Shown here one piece after another: positions 35,322-46,190 of a stretch of DNA of 64,000 bases. This stretch comes from Xanthobacter sp. NM-59 (GTDB lineage Bacteria; Pseudomonadota; Alphaproteobacteria; Rhizobiales; Xanthobacteraceae). The stretch is from NCBI RefSeq assembly GCF_021401125.1, contig NZ_JACBFQ010000005.1, positions 1 through 64,000 on the forward strand, written 5' to 3'. Position 1 is the first letter of the stretch; each line of letters begins with the position of its first letter. Below the pieces are notes generated by a model. The model ran no database searches. It had not been told where the DNA came from and saw only the letters and a program-made list of their open reading frames with translations. The translations under genes were made by a program, and so were the position numbers.

Positions 35322-36428
35322 TCACCCCTCCTGCCGGCCCACCCGCCGGCGATGATTGACGAGATCACGGATCTTCTGCACGGCGAGCCCGCAATCCTGC
35401 TGCACTTCCTCATTGGCGAGGCGCAACACGGTGTAGCCGCTCAGCGCGAGCTCAAAATCCCGCTGGCGATCGCGCAGGAATGCGCCGCGGGTGCCGTGGT
35501 CGGCATAGCCGTCCAGCTCCACCACAAGCCGGCCCTCGCGCCACAGCAGATCGACACGGGGGCGCGAGCCGCGGACCGTCTCCACGGGCTGGTTGAAGGT
35601 GAAGAGCGGCGCCAGCTCGCTGTCCGCCATCACCAGGCGCCAGATGCGCTGCTCGATCTCGCTCAGCGGATGGGGCGCGCCGCGCCACGGCTCCAGCCAG
35701 ATGGTATCATCCGGCAGCGGAACAGGCGGGCCCAGCGGCTCTTCCAATGCGACCGAGACCACGCCATGGCGGATCCGCTCCAGCGGCGTGCCGGGCGGCG
35801 GCGGCTCGCGAAACAGCACCACCACGGCGCCCGGCATGTGGCGGGCGATCCACTCCAGACCATGGACATAAGCCGCCGCCTGCGGCGCGGCCGCATCCGC
35901 CACCTGCGTCACCAGCACGAGGCCGGCCGGGCACACCACGCGGGCGAGCTGGGACAGCTCCGTCTGCGCCGGCGTGCCGGGCACGCGGGGCGCGACGCCG
36001 TCCAGCGCCAGCAGGCCCGCTTTCTCAAGCCAGGGGGCGAGCAGCTCGGGCCGGGCGCCCGCCATTTCCCGCGCGGTCGCGGACACGGCAAGGCGCGCAA
36101 GGGTATCGCGGCCGACGGCAGGAAAGGTCTCGTCCTCAAGCCAGCGTGGCCACAGGCCCAGGGCCGCGCGGGCGAGCTGCCCGAGCCATGCTTCCACCAG
36201 CTGCGATGCGGACGCGCACGCCGGCAGGCCGGCGAACAGCAGACGCCGCCCGCCAACAGCCGGAGCGATCAGCTCGGCCGCCTCGCGCACGGCGGACAGG
36301 TCGACGCCATCGACGGCCAGAATCTCTCCCGACGGCGCCCCGAGCAGATGTTCAGGCAGCGCGCGCAGGGGAACAGAAACAGACGTGCGAGCGTCATCCA
36401 CCGAAGTTGCGCCCCCCGGCCCTTCCAA
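35322..36428 (-). CDS. DUF559/Vsr-like endonuclease-domain protein
   Basis: The C-terminal ~110 residues of this 368-residue protein match the DUF559 (Vsr/PD-(D/E)xK-like) nuclease pattern. RPRVDLLWREGRLVVELDGY supplies the Asp and the ExD pair. ADHGTRGAFLRDRQRDFELAL and GYTVLRLANEEVQQD follow the family layout. The N-terminal ~250 residues have no family I recognise. They are rich in Ala/Leu helices, with segments such as RRLLFAGLPACASASQLVEA and GAVVVLFREPPPPGTPLERI. It is the first gene of the minus-strand operon with the winged-helix and ATPase genes. Nuclease plus HerA-type ATPase is a recurring arrangement in anti-phage and DNA-end-processing systems. Confidence 0.78.
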   Translation of the reverse strand: MEGPGGATSVDDARTSVSVPLRALPEHLLGAPSGEILAVDGVDLSAVREAAELIAPAVGGRRLLFAGLPACASASQLVEAWLGQLARAALGLWPRWLEDETFPAVGRDTLARLAVSATAREMAGARPELLAPWLEKAGLLALDGVAPRVPGTPAQTELSQLARVVCPAGLVLVTQVADAAAPQAAAYVHGLEWIARHMPGAVVVLFREPPPPGTPLERIRHGVVSVALEEPLGPPVPLPDDTIWLEPWRGAPHPLSEIEQRIWRLVMADSELAPLFTFNQPVETVRGSRPRVDLLWREGRLVVELDGYADHGTRGAFLRDRQRDFELALSGYTVLRLANEEVQQDCGLAVQKIRDLVNHRRRVGRQEG

Positions 36429-36723
36429 TCTCGACGTGCGTGCATAACGCTACGCCAAGGCCAACTTCAAGCTTAGATTGCGTGCGCCACACCGGGGCGC
36501 ACGCGCGCGCCATGCCTTTCCCCTTTCATGGGAGCGCAAACAAAATTGTCATCAGGAGCAGAACCGCCATTGGCGCAGATGCCGTAGCGGGTTAGGGAAA
36601 TTCCGGAGGGTTTCACGGAGCCGTGAAGGGATACAAGAGCGGCAGGAGACTCGTCCCAACCGCCGTGAGCCGCATTCGCAAGTCAGGGTGCTGCCGGCCA
36701 ACGCAATGATAACGGGAGCGCCC

Positions 36724-38340
36724 ATGTCCGCCGTCTCGTACGCCGCCGACGTCCACAACCAGCAAGCACACGCCGAGATCGCCATGGGCATCGCCGCGGC
36801 GACGGCCGGGCTGGAGCTCGGCCTTGCCAAGCGAATCGGCGACGCGATCAGCGAGCTTTACGATGCCCCGTCCAATGCCGCGGTCGAGCGCATGCTCAAT
36901 GAGGGCCTGCCCTCCGCCACGCTGCTGCAGGCCCTGGACACGGCCATGGAGACCACCTGCGTGCGCATGTCCCGGCAGGTGTTCCTGCCGGGCCGCGCGG
37001 CGGGCCTGAAGGAAGTGGGTCGCCGCTTCGCCTCCGCCGTGGCGGCCGTGGAAAGCACCGTGGCCGTGCGCGCCCTCACCCGCCAGATCATTGACGAAGC
37101 CCACCAGCGCGACCTGCGGAACCTGAAGAATCTGGCCGACACCGTTTCCAACGTGAACGAGGTGTCCATCGAGCTGGCCTACCTGACGCGCAACACCCAT
37201 CGCGCGACGGAAGGCTCGCAGAGCGTGGCCTCGGCGGTGAGCGAGCTCATCACCAGCATCGAGGACATCTCGCGCTCCAGCAACGATGCGCTGACCGACG
37301 CGCAGAATGCCAGCCAGGCCTCCACCCGCGCCACCGGAGCGGTGGACAATCTGCGCACCACCACCACCGCCATCAGCGACGCCACGGACGAGACCCGCAA
37401 GCGCTCCACCGAGCTTGTGAACGCCTTCGACCAGATCGCCGACGTGCTGAAGGTGATCGACACCATTGCCAAGCAGACCAATCTGCTGGCCCTCAACGCC
37501 ACCATCGAGGCCGCCCGGGCCGGCGAGGCCGGCAAGGGCTTCGCCATCGTCGCGCAGGAAGTGAAGGCCCTCGCCAACCAGACCGGCGCCGCCACCGAGG
37601 AAATCGGCAAGCGGGTGGAAGGCATGCGCTTCGTGATCACCCGCATGGGCGAAGCCATGGCGCGCTCTGAGGAGGCCGTGGCCGCCAGCATGGACGACAT
37701 CGAGCAGGTGTCCGCCGCCGTCACCGCCATCGATGGCACGGTGAACACCGTCGCCCGCAGCATGGACGCCATCGCCACCGTGCTGTCGCAGCAGAAGATC
37801 GCCAGCGAGGAGATTGGCGAGCGCGTGTGCCAGAGCGCGGGCCTCTCCACCGAGAACGAGCAGATGCTGATGCGCATGGCCACCAGCCTGCAGAACAGCA
37901 ACGATCGCTTCTCCAGCTCCGCCCACGACTGGTTCAATGCCGATTCGCCGGTCGCCCTCTGCGAGATGGCGAAGATCGACCATGTGCTGTTCAAGAAGCA
38001 CGTGGTGGATGTGCTGATGGGCCGGTGCGAGTGGCATGCCCACGAGGTGCCCGATCATCAGCACTGCCGCCTCGGCAAGTGGTATGAATCGGTGAACATC
38101 CCGGAGATCCGGCGTCTGCCGACCTTCGCCTCCTTGGTGGAACCGCACCGCAAGGTCCACGCCGCGGCGCAGCTTGTGCTTCAGCATCACGAGGCCAACC
38201 GCCCGCAGGAAGCCCTCGAGGCGCTCGCCACGCTCAACACCGCGAGCCATGAGGTGCAGCGCATTCTGGAAAAGCTGGCCGAGGACCTGCGGGCCTGCGA
38301 AGATCCGGAAAAGGCCCGCGCGGCCTCGACCCTGCAGTAA
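36724..38340 (+). CDS. Soluble methyl-accepting chemotaxis protein with C-terminal CZB domain
   Basis: The 538-residue chemoreceptor has no transmembrane segment. Residues ~1-150 are helical with no recognised sensor. The signalling domain includes the hairpin tip [20 protein letters not shown], followed by [16 protein letters not shown]. The C-terminal ~130 residues are a chemoreceptor zinc-binding (CZB) domain with spaced ligands: His in [11 protein letters not shown], Cys in [10 protein letters not shown], and His in [12 protein letters not shown] receptors sense zinc or oxidants such as HOCl. The start at ATG 36724 has GGGAG seven bases upstream. No che genes are nearby. The ~295 bp upstream holds no gene. 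Confidence 0.9.
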   Translation: MSAVSYAADVHNQQAHAEIAMGIAAATAGLELGLAKRIGDAISELYDAPSNAAVERMLNEGLPSATLLQALDTAMETTCVRMSRQVFLPGRAAGLKEVGRRFASAVAAVESTVAVRALTRQIIDEAHQRDLRNLKNLADTVSNVNEVSIELAYLTRNTHRATEGSQSVASAVSELITSIEDISRSSNDALTDAQNASQASTRATGAVDNLRTTTTAISDATDETRKRSTELVNAFDQIADVLKVIDTIAKQTNLLALNATIEAARAGEAGKGFAIVAQEVKALANQTGAATEEIGKRVEGMRFVITRMGEAMARSEEAVAASMDDIEQVSAAVTAIDGTVNTVARSMDAIATVLSQQKIASEEIGERVCQSAGLSTENEQMLMRMATSLQNSNDRFSSSAHDWFNADSPVALCEMAKIDHVLFKKHVVDVLMGRCEWHAHEVPDHQHCRLGKWYESVNIPEIRRLPTFASLVEPHRKVHAAAQLVLQHHEANRPQEALEALATLNTASHEVQRILEKLAEDLRACEDPEKARAASTLQ

Positions 38341-38875
38341 GCTCGCCATTGCCCTGCGGCGTTGCCGGAGAGACCGGCGGCGCCGCCCTATTGGCCCCTC
38401 CTGCCATGCACTGGGGACGTGCGGAAACGCCCCCACTCCTCTGCCTGCCCCGCAGCGCTCCGATCCCAGAGGACCGCCCCCTACAGGCGCGGGGCCGCTC
38501 CGACGGGCGGGACGCCAGCCCAGTCTTCCGCCCTCCTCTCCGCGTCCGTGACGCGCATGGAGCAGCGCATCAAACGCGCCATACTTCCACCTGCATTTTT
38601 GAAATTGCCCCCGCGTTTCCGTGAAGGGCGGCCGAGGCGCGCAGGCGAGCGCACCCGGCCGCGAGAGGCCCACTAGCAGCGCACTTCCGGCCGTGGCGCC
38701 GCCTTCGGAGCGGCGCTACAGCCTCCCGGCTTCCCGGAATCGGGGGAACTTCCCCTGCGTGGGCTTGATGCGCGTCGCGCGCCAACTGTCTTCACCTGAA
38801 CCCCAAGCGTCCCGGCCTTAGGCTCGGCCGCCCCGCAATGGGGATGCTGCCACCTTTCTGAGGCCTCCGCCGGCC
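38341..38875. other. Intergenic region between convergent chemoreceptor and SGNH genes
   Basis: About 535 bp with only low-quality open frames. I see no RNA gene, and no hairpin followed by a U-run. Both flanking genes end here, so it presumably contains terminators not obvious by eye. Confidence 0.35.
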
Positions 38876-39757
38876 TCAACGCGCCAGCGCAGCATCGGGC
38901 CGGCGCAGGGCACCGGCCGGCGGCGGGGGCGCTTTCGCCGCGCTCACCGCCTGCGCGATCGCATCCGCCAGCTGCTGGGCGAGGCACGCATAGCCCTTGT
39001 CATTCATATGGAAATGGTCCCAGGCAAACAGCCCCTTGAAGCCGGCTGGATCTTCCGCCGCCCATTGCTTCATCATCGCGTAGCGCCGCAGCAGCGGCAC
39101 GTTTCGCTCGGTGGCGGTGTCATCGACCGCCGACACAAACTGCTCGTAGCGCCCCACATCCAGGATCAGCGGAAAGTATTGCTGGTCGACGACAATCGTC
39201 GCCACATCCGCTGCGGCGGTCGCCTCCAGACCGCGCCGCACCAGTGCCGTCAGACGCTCCGGATTGCCGCCGAAGATCACGTCATTGGTTCCCACCTGCC
39301 AGATCACCAGATCCGGCCGCTCCCCGTGGGTCAGGAACGCTTCCAGGCGCTTCAGGGTAGACGGCGCGCTCTCGCCAGAGACACCAGCATTCGTGACCTC
39401 GACGCTGCCCTCCCCCAGCATTTCCACGAGACGGTGGGCGAGCTGAGCGGGATAGGTGGCCTCCGGCCGCGAAGCGCCCACACCTGTGGTGCTCGATGAA
39501 CCAATGGCGAGGATACGCAGTGGGCCGCCTTCGCGCAGGCTCTGAACAGCGGGCGCCGCCAGTACGAGCGCCGGACTGGGTCGAACATCCACCGGGCACG
39601 CGGCAGCCGGCAAGGCCAATCCGAGCACGCAAATCAGCGCCGCCCCCGCGAACCCCGAGGAAGCACACCACGCTCTCCAAACGACGCTCGCCGTGCGCAA
39701 AGCCGCGGCATCAGCGATGACGTTGAAGAGACAATAAATTCTGGATTTCAAGGGCAC
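38876..39757 (-). CDS. Exported SGNH/GDSL-family hydrolase
   Basis: The 293-residue protein has the SGNH blocks in order: Ser in IGSSSTTGVGAS, Gly in VTNAGVSGESAP, Asn in IWQVGTNDV, and Asp/His in FAWDHFHMNDKGY. This supports a serine esterase/lipase or acyl hydrolase. A hydrophobic stretch (GAALICVLGLALPAAACPV) suggests a signal peptide or membrane anchor, but the leader before it is long (~35 residues), so the true start may be internal. The C-terminus is Ala/Pro-rich. The substrate is unknown. tRNA-Asp lies just upstream on the same strand. Confidence 0.83.
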   Translation of the reverse strand: MPLKSRIYCLFNVIADAAALRTASVVWRAWCASSGFAGAALICVLGLALPAAACPVDVRPSPALVLAAPAVQSLREGGPLRILAIGSSSTTGVGASRPEATYPAQLAHRLVEMLGEGSVEVTNAGVSGESAPSTLKRLEAFLTHGERPDLVIWQVGTNDVIFGGNPERLTALVRRGLEATAAADVATIVVDQQYFPLILDVGRYEQFVSAVDDTATERNVPLLRRYAMMKQWAAEDPAGFKGLFAWDHFHMNDKGYACLAQQLADAIAQAVSAAKAPPPPAGALRRPDAALAR

Positions 39758-39796
39758 TTTAGGGATCTGCTCTGATCCGGGGATTGCCCAGTTAAA

Positions 39797-39873
<77 letters not shown>

Positions 39874-40408
39874 AACCGGCGCTGCGCTAGTGCGTTGCGC
39901 CGTCGAGAGCGCTCTGATAGGGCACCTCGCCCTTCTCCGTCAAGCGAGCCCGAACGATTTTATGACAAGGGTGTGGATAGCTTTCCCAGGATACCGCGCA
40001 AAGCCGCGCCAGCTCATCATTCTCGCAGCGAAGGGAAATTGAGCCCACTCTCAGGTGCTCCAACTTCGAGCGGACAAAAAAGGAAGCCGCGCCCGAAAAT
40101 TCCGAACGGTGGAGATTCGGCATCGCCGGTGCGCGATGACGGGCGCAAGCCGGCTTCACCAATCGCCACGACACCGGCGAGACGCAAATGGTGCAGCACC
40201 GCCCCGGTGCACCGGGGCCGCCACATCTTTGCCCGTGGCCACGCGGCAAGTGGGGTGCAACCCGCTGCGACCGCCGCCCGGACGGCGCACCGGCGCGCGC
40301 AGAGTCCACTCCCGGCAAAGCCAGAATCGCGAACCAAAACCAACAGTGGCTTTTTTGTCCCCCCGCCATTCCCATGCGGAGGCCAAGATTGCAGGTGCTT
40401 GAAAACAC
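39874..40408. other. Spacer between tRNA-Asp and tRNA-Val
   Basis: About 535 bp without a gene I can support. Open frames on both strands have no family features or convincing ribosome sites. Confidence 0.4.
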
Positions 40409-40484
40409 TGGTGGGCGGTGACGGGCTCGAACCGCCGACCCTCTCGGTGTAAACGAGATGCTCTACCAACTGAGCTAACCGCCC
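40409..40484 (-). tRNA. tRNA-Val (TAC)
   Basis: The complement gives acceptor stem GGGCGGT/ACCGCCC, D-arm AGCTCAGTTGGTAGAGC, anticodon loop TTTACAC with anticodon TAC, T-arm GGTTCGAGCC, discriminator A and encoded CCA. It is 76 nt long. Confidence 0.97.
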
Positions 40485-41117
40485 CACCTGCGGCATGCGC
40501 CCTTTAATCATCACCGGCGCGCGCCAGCAAGGCCATAGATCGCCTTCCACGCCTGCCTTGCCACGCTGATGCACGGTGCCCCACCCCGGCACGGCACCGA
40601 AAGCCCAGTGAGGCTGCCACCGGCCGGCACAACGCCTTCACAAGCTCGCCGGCACGACAGGGCCCGCCGACAGGGGCGGCCCACAAGCGACGCCCACGCA
40701 GCCCCTGCACCCCAAAGCCAGAAGCCGAGGCGGGCAATCAGGCCGCCCCCACCTCCCGACATGAGGCGATACGCTTAGAGGAAATATCGCGGAGAACGGC
40801 GCGCAGGGGAGGCCGCATGCCCGCCTGTCGCGCACCCATGCGTCAGACGGAGGCGACCACCGATCACAGCCTAGGCCAAGCGCGATTCGAACACGCTCCA
40901 CCGACATGCGCGCATGCACACGAATGGCCTTACTCAGGCGGATTTCACCTTGGATGCCCCGCCGCCGGGAGCCCCGGTCGCTGCCGCGCGGAGCGCACCG
41001 CAGCCATCTATATGGACGCCGCCCCAATGGCGGCGCCCCGCGACCCCGCCTCGGCGCCCTGCTCTTTCGATTGCGAATGAGAGGCCGCACGAGAACGGAA
41101 TTCGAACGCCCTGCCTT
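40485..41117. other. Intergenic region between tRNA-Val and hupB
   Basis: About 630 bp without a supported gene. Several Arg/Pro-rich open frames cross it and look like GC-driven noise. The promoter of tRNA-Val should lie at its left end. Confidence 0.35.
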
Positions 41118-41152
41118 GTTCGGACGTCGCGCTTCTATCGCGACGTCCGAAC
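41118..41152 (-). terminator. Stem-loop after hupB
   Basis: GTTCGGACGTCGCG at 41118-41131 pairs perfectly over 14 bp with CGCGACGTCCGAAC at 41139-41152 across a 7-nt loop. It begins 7 nt beyond the hupB stop. There is no strong U-run, so it may be a weak terminator or mRNA-stabilising hairpin. Confidence 0.7.
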
Positions 41153-41159
41153 CGCGGGA

Positions 41160-41438
41160 TCACTCGTTGACGGCTTCCTTGAGGCCCTTGCCGGGAGTGA
41201 ACTTCGGCGCCTTGGAGGCGCTGATCTTCACCGGCTTGCCCGTGCGAGGATTACGGCCCTCGCGGGCGGCGCGGGTCACCACCGAGAAGCTGCCGAAACC
41301 GATCAGCTTGACTTCCTCGCCCTGCTTGAGCGCCTTGGCGATGATGTCGAAGGTGGCGTCCACGGCAGCCGCAGCAGCCGTCTTCGTCAGCTTGGCCTCC
41401 TCAGCCACCGCGGCGATCAGTTCGTTCTTGGTGGTCAT
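41160..41438 (-). CDS. hupB: DNA-binding protein HU
   Basis: This 92-residue protein begins MTTKNELIAAVAEEAKLTKT and contains the HU/IHF signature GFGSFSVVTRAAREGRNPRT with GKPVKISASKAPKFTPGKGL. HU bends DNA non-specifically and compacts the nucleoid. The gene lies downstream of lon, the classic lon-hupB neighbourhood. The start is at ATG 41438, the longer upstream frame being non-homologous. Confidence 0.96.
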   Translation of the reverse strand: MTTKNELIAAVAEEAKLTKTAAAAAVDATFDIIAKALKQGEEVKLIGFGSFSVVTRAAREGRNPRTGKPVKISASKAPKFTPGKGLKEAVNE

Positions 41439-41584
41439 CTGACCATTCCCTTCCGTTGTCAAAACGCGAATCGTGAGGGGCAGGGCCCCGACGATCGCCG
41501 CGAGCATCACGGAAAATACGGCATTTGCAAGCACCATCCGCTTCAAACCCGCACCAATGCACGATTTCCAGCATTGCAATAGCG

Positions 41585-41622
41585 AAAAAAAGACGGGCGA
41601 CTCGAGTTTCGAGCCGCCCGTC
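41585..41622 (-). terminator. Rho-independent terminator downstream of lon
   Basis: On the minus strand GACGGGCG and CGCCCGTC (41592-41622) enclose an inner CTCGA/CGAG stem, followed by seven T residues (41585-41591). It lies about 130 nt after the lon stop and separates lon from hupB. Confidence 0.88.
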
Positions 41623-41753
41623 CTCATTCTCTAAGCCCTTGAAATCGCTAAACTTGGCTCCTTCCGAGAAAGAGCCGACACCAAGCTTGCGCCCGCCCCT
41701 ACTCCCTTGCGGGTGAGGGGGCCGGACAGGGTATTCCCATCCGGCGCAAAGCC

Positions 41754-44171
41754 TCAGTGCGCAACGACTCCCGAGGCATCATCGCCTGCCACCGGCGCAT
41801 TCACCGGCTTCTCTTCCCAAACGATGGGCTCCGGCGGACGCACCAGGGCGTTGCTCAGCACCTCGTCCATCCGCGACACGGGCACGATCTCCAGCGCGTT
41901 CTTCACGTTGGCCGGAATATCGGCGAGGTCCTTGGCGTTCTCCTCGGGGATCAGCACCTTCTTGATGCCGCCGCGCAGAGCCGCCAGGAGCTTCTCCTTC
42001 AGGCCGCCGATGGGCAGCACCCGGCCACGCAGGGTGATCTCACCCGTCATGGCCACGTCGCGGCGCACGGGAATGCCCGTCATCACCGAAACGATGGCGG
42101 TAGCCATGGCCACGCCCGCGGAGGGCCCGTCCTTCGGAGTCGCCCCTTCGGGAACGTGCACGTGGATGTCCCGACGCTCGAACAGCGGCGGCTCGATGCC
42201 GAAATCCACCGCCCGCGAGCGAACATAGGATGCCGCCGCCGAGATCGATTCCTTCATCACATCCTTGAGGTTGCCGGTGACCGTCATCTTGCCCTTGCCG
42301 GGCATCATGAGGCCCTCGATGGTCAGCAGCTCGCCGCCCACCTCGGTCCAGGCCAGGCCGGTGACGACACCCACCTGGTCCTCGCTCTCCATCTGGCCGT
42401 AGCGATAGCGCGGCACCCCGAGGAAATCCTCGAGATTCTTGGCCGTGACCTTCACCGACTTCTTCTTGGACAGCATCAGCTCCTTCACCGCCTTGCGGGC
42501 GAGGGTGGAGATTTCGCGTTCCAGGGAGCGCACACCAGCTTCGCGGGTGTAGCGCCGGACGAGGGTCTGCAGCGCCGCGTCGTCGATGGACCATTCCTTC
42601 GTCGACAGACAGTGCTTCTGCAAGGCATTGGGGATCAGGTGCTTGCGCGCGATCTCCACCTTCTCGTCCTCGGTGTAGCCGGCGATGCGGATCACCTCCA
42701 TACGGTCAAGAAGGGCCGGCGGGATGTTCATCGTGTTCGCCGTGGTCACGAACATCACGTTCGAGAGGTCATAGTCGACCTCCAGATAGTGGTCCGCGAA
42801 GGTCTTGTTCTGCTCGGGGTCCAACACCTCCAGCAGGGCCGAGGACGGATCGCCGCGGAAATCCGCGCCCATCTTGTCGATCTCGTCCAGCAGGAACAGC
42901 GGGTTGGCCTTCTTGGCCTTGCGCATGGACTGGATGACCTTGCCCGGCATGGAGCCGATATAGGTCCGCCGGTGGCCACGGATTTCCGCCTCGTCGCGCA
43001 CGCCGCCAAGGGCCACGCGCACGAACTCACGTCCCGTCGCCTTGGCGATGGACTTGCCGAGCGAGGTCTTGCCGACGCCGGGCGGGCCGACGAGGCACAG
43101 GATGGGACCCGTGAGCTTATTGGCGCGGCTTTGCACCGCGAGATACTCGACGATGCGCTCCTTGACCTTGTCGAGGCCATAGTGCTCGCCGTCCAGAATC
43201 TCCTGGGCGTAGTTGAGATCCTTCTTGATCTTGCTCTTCACGCCCCACGGGATCGACAAGAGCCAATCCAGATAGTTGCGCACCACGGTGGCTTCCGCCG
43301 ACATGGGCGACATCTGGCGCAGCTTCTTCAGCTCGTGCGTAGCCTTTTCACGCGCCTCCTTGGAGAGCTTGGTCCGCTTGATGCGGTCCTCCAGCTCCTG
43401 AAGGTCGTCCTTGCCGTCCTCGTCGCCCAGTTCCTTCTGGATCGCCTTCATCTGCTCGTTGAGGTAGTACTCGCGCTGGGTCTTCTCCATCTGCCGCTTG
43501 ACGCGGGACCGGATGCGCTTTTCCACCTGGAGCACGGAGATCTCGCTCTCCATGAGGCCCAGAACCTTCTCCAGCCGGTCGGAGACCTTCACGGTCTCCA
43601 GCACCGCCTGCTTCTCCGGGATCTTCACGGCGAGGTGCGAGGCGATGGTGTCGGCAAGCTTGGAGTGGTCGTCGATCTGGCCGACGACACCCACCACTTC
43701 CGGCGACACCTTCTTGTTGAGCTTCACATAATTCTCGAACTCGGTCACCACCGAGCGCGCGAGCGCTTCCGCCTCGACCTGGTCGCCGGCATCGTCCTCA
43801 AGCATGAGGGCCTCGGCCTCATAAAGGTCGGTGCGATCGGTGTAGCGGGAGACGTGGGCGCGCGAGACACCCTCCACCAGCACCTTCACGGTGCCGTCGG
43901 GAAGCTTCAGGAGCTGCAGGACCGTCGCCAGCGTGCCCACGCCATAAATGGCCTCGGGCGCCGGATCATCGTCGGACGCATTCTCCTGGGTCGCGAGCAG
44001 GATGTAAGTATCGCCGCGCATCACCTCTTCAAGGGCGCGGATAGACTTCTCGCGACCCACGAACAGGGGAACAATCATATGAGGGAAAACCACAATGTCC
44101 CGAAGCGGGAGCACAGGGTAAGTTTGCGACACACCGGCAACGAGCGGGGGGCGCGGCTTCTGGCTCGTCAT
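41754..44171 (-). CDS. lon: ATP-dependent protease La (Lon)
   Basis: The 805-residue protein has the N-terminal substrate-binding domain ([20 protein letters not shown]), the AAA+ module with Walker [31 protein letters not shown] and Walker [11 protein letters not shown]. The C-terminal protease domain has catalytic Ser in [12 protein letters not shown] and Lys in [14 protein letters not shown]. Lon degrades misfolded and regulatory proteins, including CcrM and DnaA in alphaproteobacteria. The ATG at 44171 matches the family start. It lies in the tig-clpP-clpX-lon-hupB order. Confidence 0.98.
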   Translation of the reverse strand: MTSQKPRPPLVAGVSQTYPVLPLRDIVVFPHMIVPLFVGREKSIRALEEVMRGDTYILLATQENASDDDPAPEAIYGVGTLATVLQLLKLPDGTVKVLVEGVSRAHVSRYTDRTDLYEAEALMLEDDAGDQVEAEALARSVVTEFENYVKLNKKVSPEVVGVVGQIDDHSKLADTIASHLAVKIPEKQAVLETVKVSDRLEKVLGLMESEISVLQVEKRIRSRVKRQMEKTQREYYLNEQMKAIQKELGDEDGKDDLQELEDRIKRTKLSKEAREKATHELKKLRQMSPMSAEATVVRNYLDWLLSIPWGVKSKIKKDLNYAQEILDGEHYGLDKVKERIVEYLAVQSRANKLTGPILCLVGPPGVGKTSLGKSIAKATGREFVRVALGGVRDEAEIRGHRRTYIGSMPGKVIQSMRKAKKANPLFLLDEIDKMGADFRGDPSSALLEVLDPEQNKTFADHYLEVDYDLSNVMFVTTANTMNIPPALLDRMEVIRIAGYTEDEKVEIARKHLIPNALQKHCLSTKEWSIDDAALQTLVRRYTREAGVRSLEREISTLARKAVKELMLSKKKSVKVTAKNLEDFLGVPRYRYGQMESEDQVGVVTGLAWTEVGGELLTIEGLMMPGKGKMTVTGNLKDVMKESISAAASYVRSRAVDFGIEPPLFERRDIHVHVPEGATPKDGPSAGVAMATAIVSVMTGIPVRRDVAMTGEITLRGRVLPIGGLKEKLLAALRGGIKKVLIPEENAKDLADIPANVKNALEIVPVSRMDEVLSNALVRPPEPIVWEEKPVNAPVAGDDASGVVAH

Positions 44172-44462
44172 GACCCAATCCTTTCTTTGGTGCACACGCG
44201 AAGGCGCTGCCGCGCGTGCACGCAGCCGGGTTACCGGAACGGCTTTTCAATGCTGAAGCGGTGAACACCGCGGGAGGCATGAGGTCCGAGCACGGAGACC
44301 GGATCTTTCGGGAAGAACATGGATACGCCACCACCCCGTTTCAAGGGCTGGTGCGAGCACCCCAGAAGAACAACACGGGGTGAGCGATAAACGGCCAATC
44401 GGTCAAAAAGCTCAGGGTCCCCCGCGCACGCGGCGCGGGGGCAAAGTGTCGGAACCGCGCCC

Positions 44463-45731
44463 TCAGGCACTGGCGCCCGCGTCACCGACGCGGTCCGCAT
44501 AGATGTAGAGGGGGCGCGCATTCTGCTCGACCACCTCACGGGAGATCACAACCTCCTCGACGCCTTCCAGACCCGGCAGGTCGAACATGGTGTCGAGCAG
44601 GATGCCTTCCATGATGGAGCGCAGGCCGCGGGCGCCGGTCTTGCGCTCGATGGCCTTGCGGGCGATGGCGCCCAGCGCCTCCTCGTGGATGGTGAGATCC
44701 ACATTCTCCATCTCGAACAACCGCTGGTACTGCTTCACCAGCGCGTTCTTCGGCTCGGCCAGGATCTTCTTCAGGGCTTCCTCATCCAGGTCGCCGAGCG
44801 TCGCCAGCACGGGCAGACGGCCGATGAATTCCGGGATAAGACCGTACTTCAGCAGATCCTCCGGCTCCACCTCGCGGAAGAGCTCGCCGGGGCGGCGATC
44901 CTCGGGCGGGGCCACCTTGGCAGAGAAGCCGATGGAGGTGGAGCCCTTGGAACGCGACGAGATGATCTTGTCGAGGCCCGCGAACGCGCCGCCACAGATG
45001 AAGAGAATGTTGGTGGTATCCACCTGCAGGAACTCCTGCTGCGGATGCTTCCGGCCACCCTGGGGCGGAACGGAGGCCACCGTGCCTTCCATGATTTTCA
45101 GAAGCGCCTGCTGCACACCCTCGCCCGACACGTCGCGGGTGATGGACGGATTGTCGGATTTGCGACTGATCTTGTCGATCTCGTCGATGTAGACGATGCC
45201 GCGCTGGGCCCGCTCGACATTATAGTCGGCCGCCTGGAGCAGCTTGAGGATGATGTTCTCCACGTCCTCGCCCACATAACCCGCTTCGGTGAGGGTCGTG
45301 GCGTCGGCCATGGTGAACGGCACATCGAGGATGCGCGCCAGGGTCTGCGCCAACAGGGTCTTGCCCGAGCCCGTGGGGCCGATGAGCAGGATGTTGGACT
45401 TGGCGAGCTCCACGTCCCCGTGCTTGGTGGCGTGATTGAGGCGCTTGTAGTGGTTGTGCACGGCCACCGAGAGGACCTTCTTCGCATGGTCCTGGCCGAT
45501 GACGTAGTCATCGAGAACCTTGCGGATCTCCTTCGGGGTCGGGATCCCATCCCGCGACTTCACCAGAGAGGACTTGGACTCTTCCCGGATGATGTCCATG
45601 CACAGCTCGACGCACTCGTCGCAGATGAACACGGTCGGTCCGGCGATGAGCTTCCTGACCTCATGCTGGCTTTTGCCGCAGAACGAGCAATAAAGCGTGT
45701 TCTTGCTGTCGCTGCCGCCGGTCTTGCTCAT
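44463..45731 (-). CDS. clpX: ATP-dependent Clp protease ATPase subunit ClpX
   Basis: The 422-residue unfoldase has the N-terminal zinc-binding domain with paired cysteines ([21 protein letters not shown]), Walker [16 protein letters not shown], Walker [11 protein letters not shown], and the ClpP-docking loop containing IGF ([10 protein letters not shown]). It recognises tagged substrates and feeds them to ClpP. clpP lies 459 bp upstream on the same strand. Confidence 0.98.
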   Translation of the reverse strand: MSKTGGSDSKNTLYCSFCGKSQHEVRKLIAGPTVFICDECVELCMDIIREESKSSLVKSRDGIPTPKEIRKVLDDYVIGQDHAKKVLSVAVHNHYKRLNHATKHGDVELAKSNILLIGPTGSGKTLLAQTLARILDVPFTMADATTLTEAGYVGEDVENIILKLLQAADYNVERAQRGIVYIDEIDKISRKSDNPSITRDVSGEGVQQALLKIMEGTVASVPPQGGRKHPQQEFLQVDTTNILFICGGAFAGLDKIISSRSKGSTSIGFSAKVAPPEDRRPGELFREVEPEDLLKYGLIPEFIGRLPVLATLGDLDEEALKKILAEPKNALVKQYQRLFEMENVDLTIHEEALGAIARKAIERKTGARGLRSIMEGILLDTMFDLPGLEGVEEVVISREVVEQNARPLYIYADRVGDAGASA

Positions 45732-46190
45732 CTTCGTCTCCTACGATCTATCGATACGGACACAAAACGCGCCTGTGTCGTACAGATCACCAGTGGGGGA
45801 TTGAACCAAGCAAGAAGCTCGCCAATCCCGTTTGGTCTCTTTCGAGTTCTTGGCCTTCCGTCAGCCAATCACCCTCCAACGGCGCGATCAAGGCAGTTCG
45901 GGAGCTTTCCCTGCGGCATTGTGGGAGCTGGTTAAAGCAGACCACGGCCGCCGCTCGTTCGCGTCGTCGCCCGGTCTCGTCAGCGCCGGTCCTTGCCAAT
46001 CGCGGCTTGGACCTTGAAACGCAGCGGCCCCCGCCAACGGTGGCGAGGGCCGACACGCGGCATCCGATGCCGGCTTAACGACATGCAAGCGCGATCTCGC
46101 ACCGCACGCAAGGGGGACAAACAGCGATCATCCCCAAACTGGTCGAGAAGGCGCCTCCGCCAACAGGCGCAACCGCCTTCCCGGCGTTGA
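45732..46190. other. Intergenic region between clpP and clpX
   Basis: About 460 bp without a supported gene. A hairpin with GGCCCCCGCCA/TGGCGAGGGCC arms (one mismatch) lies at 46026-46051 and may end clpP transcription, though no U-run follows. The clpX promoter must lie toward 45740-45900. I cannot assign it by eye. Confidence 0.45.

Noticed and set aside
36478-36723. N-terminal extension of the chemoreceptor
   Set aside because: The extension is Arg-rich and non-homologous. ATG 36724 has a good ribosome site.
41757-44264. 835-residue plus-strand frame over lon
   Set aside because: Shadow frame. Lon on the minus strand is unambiguous.
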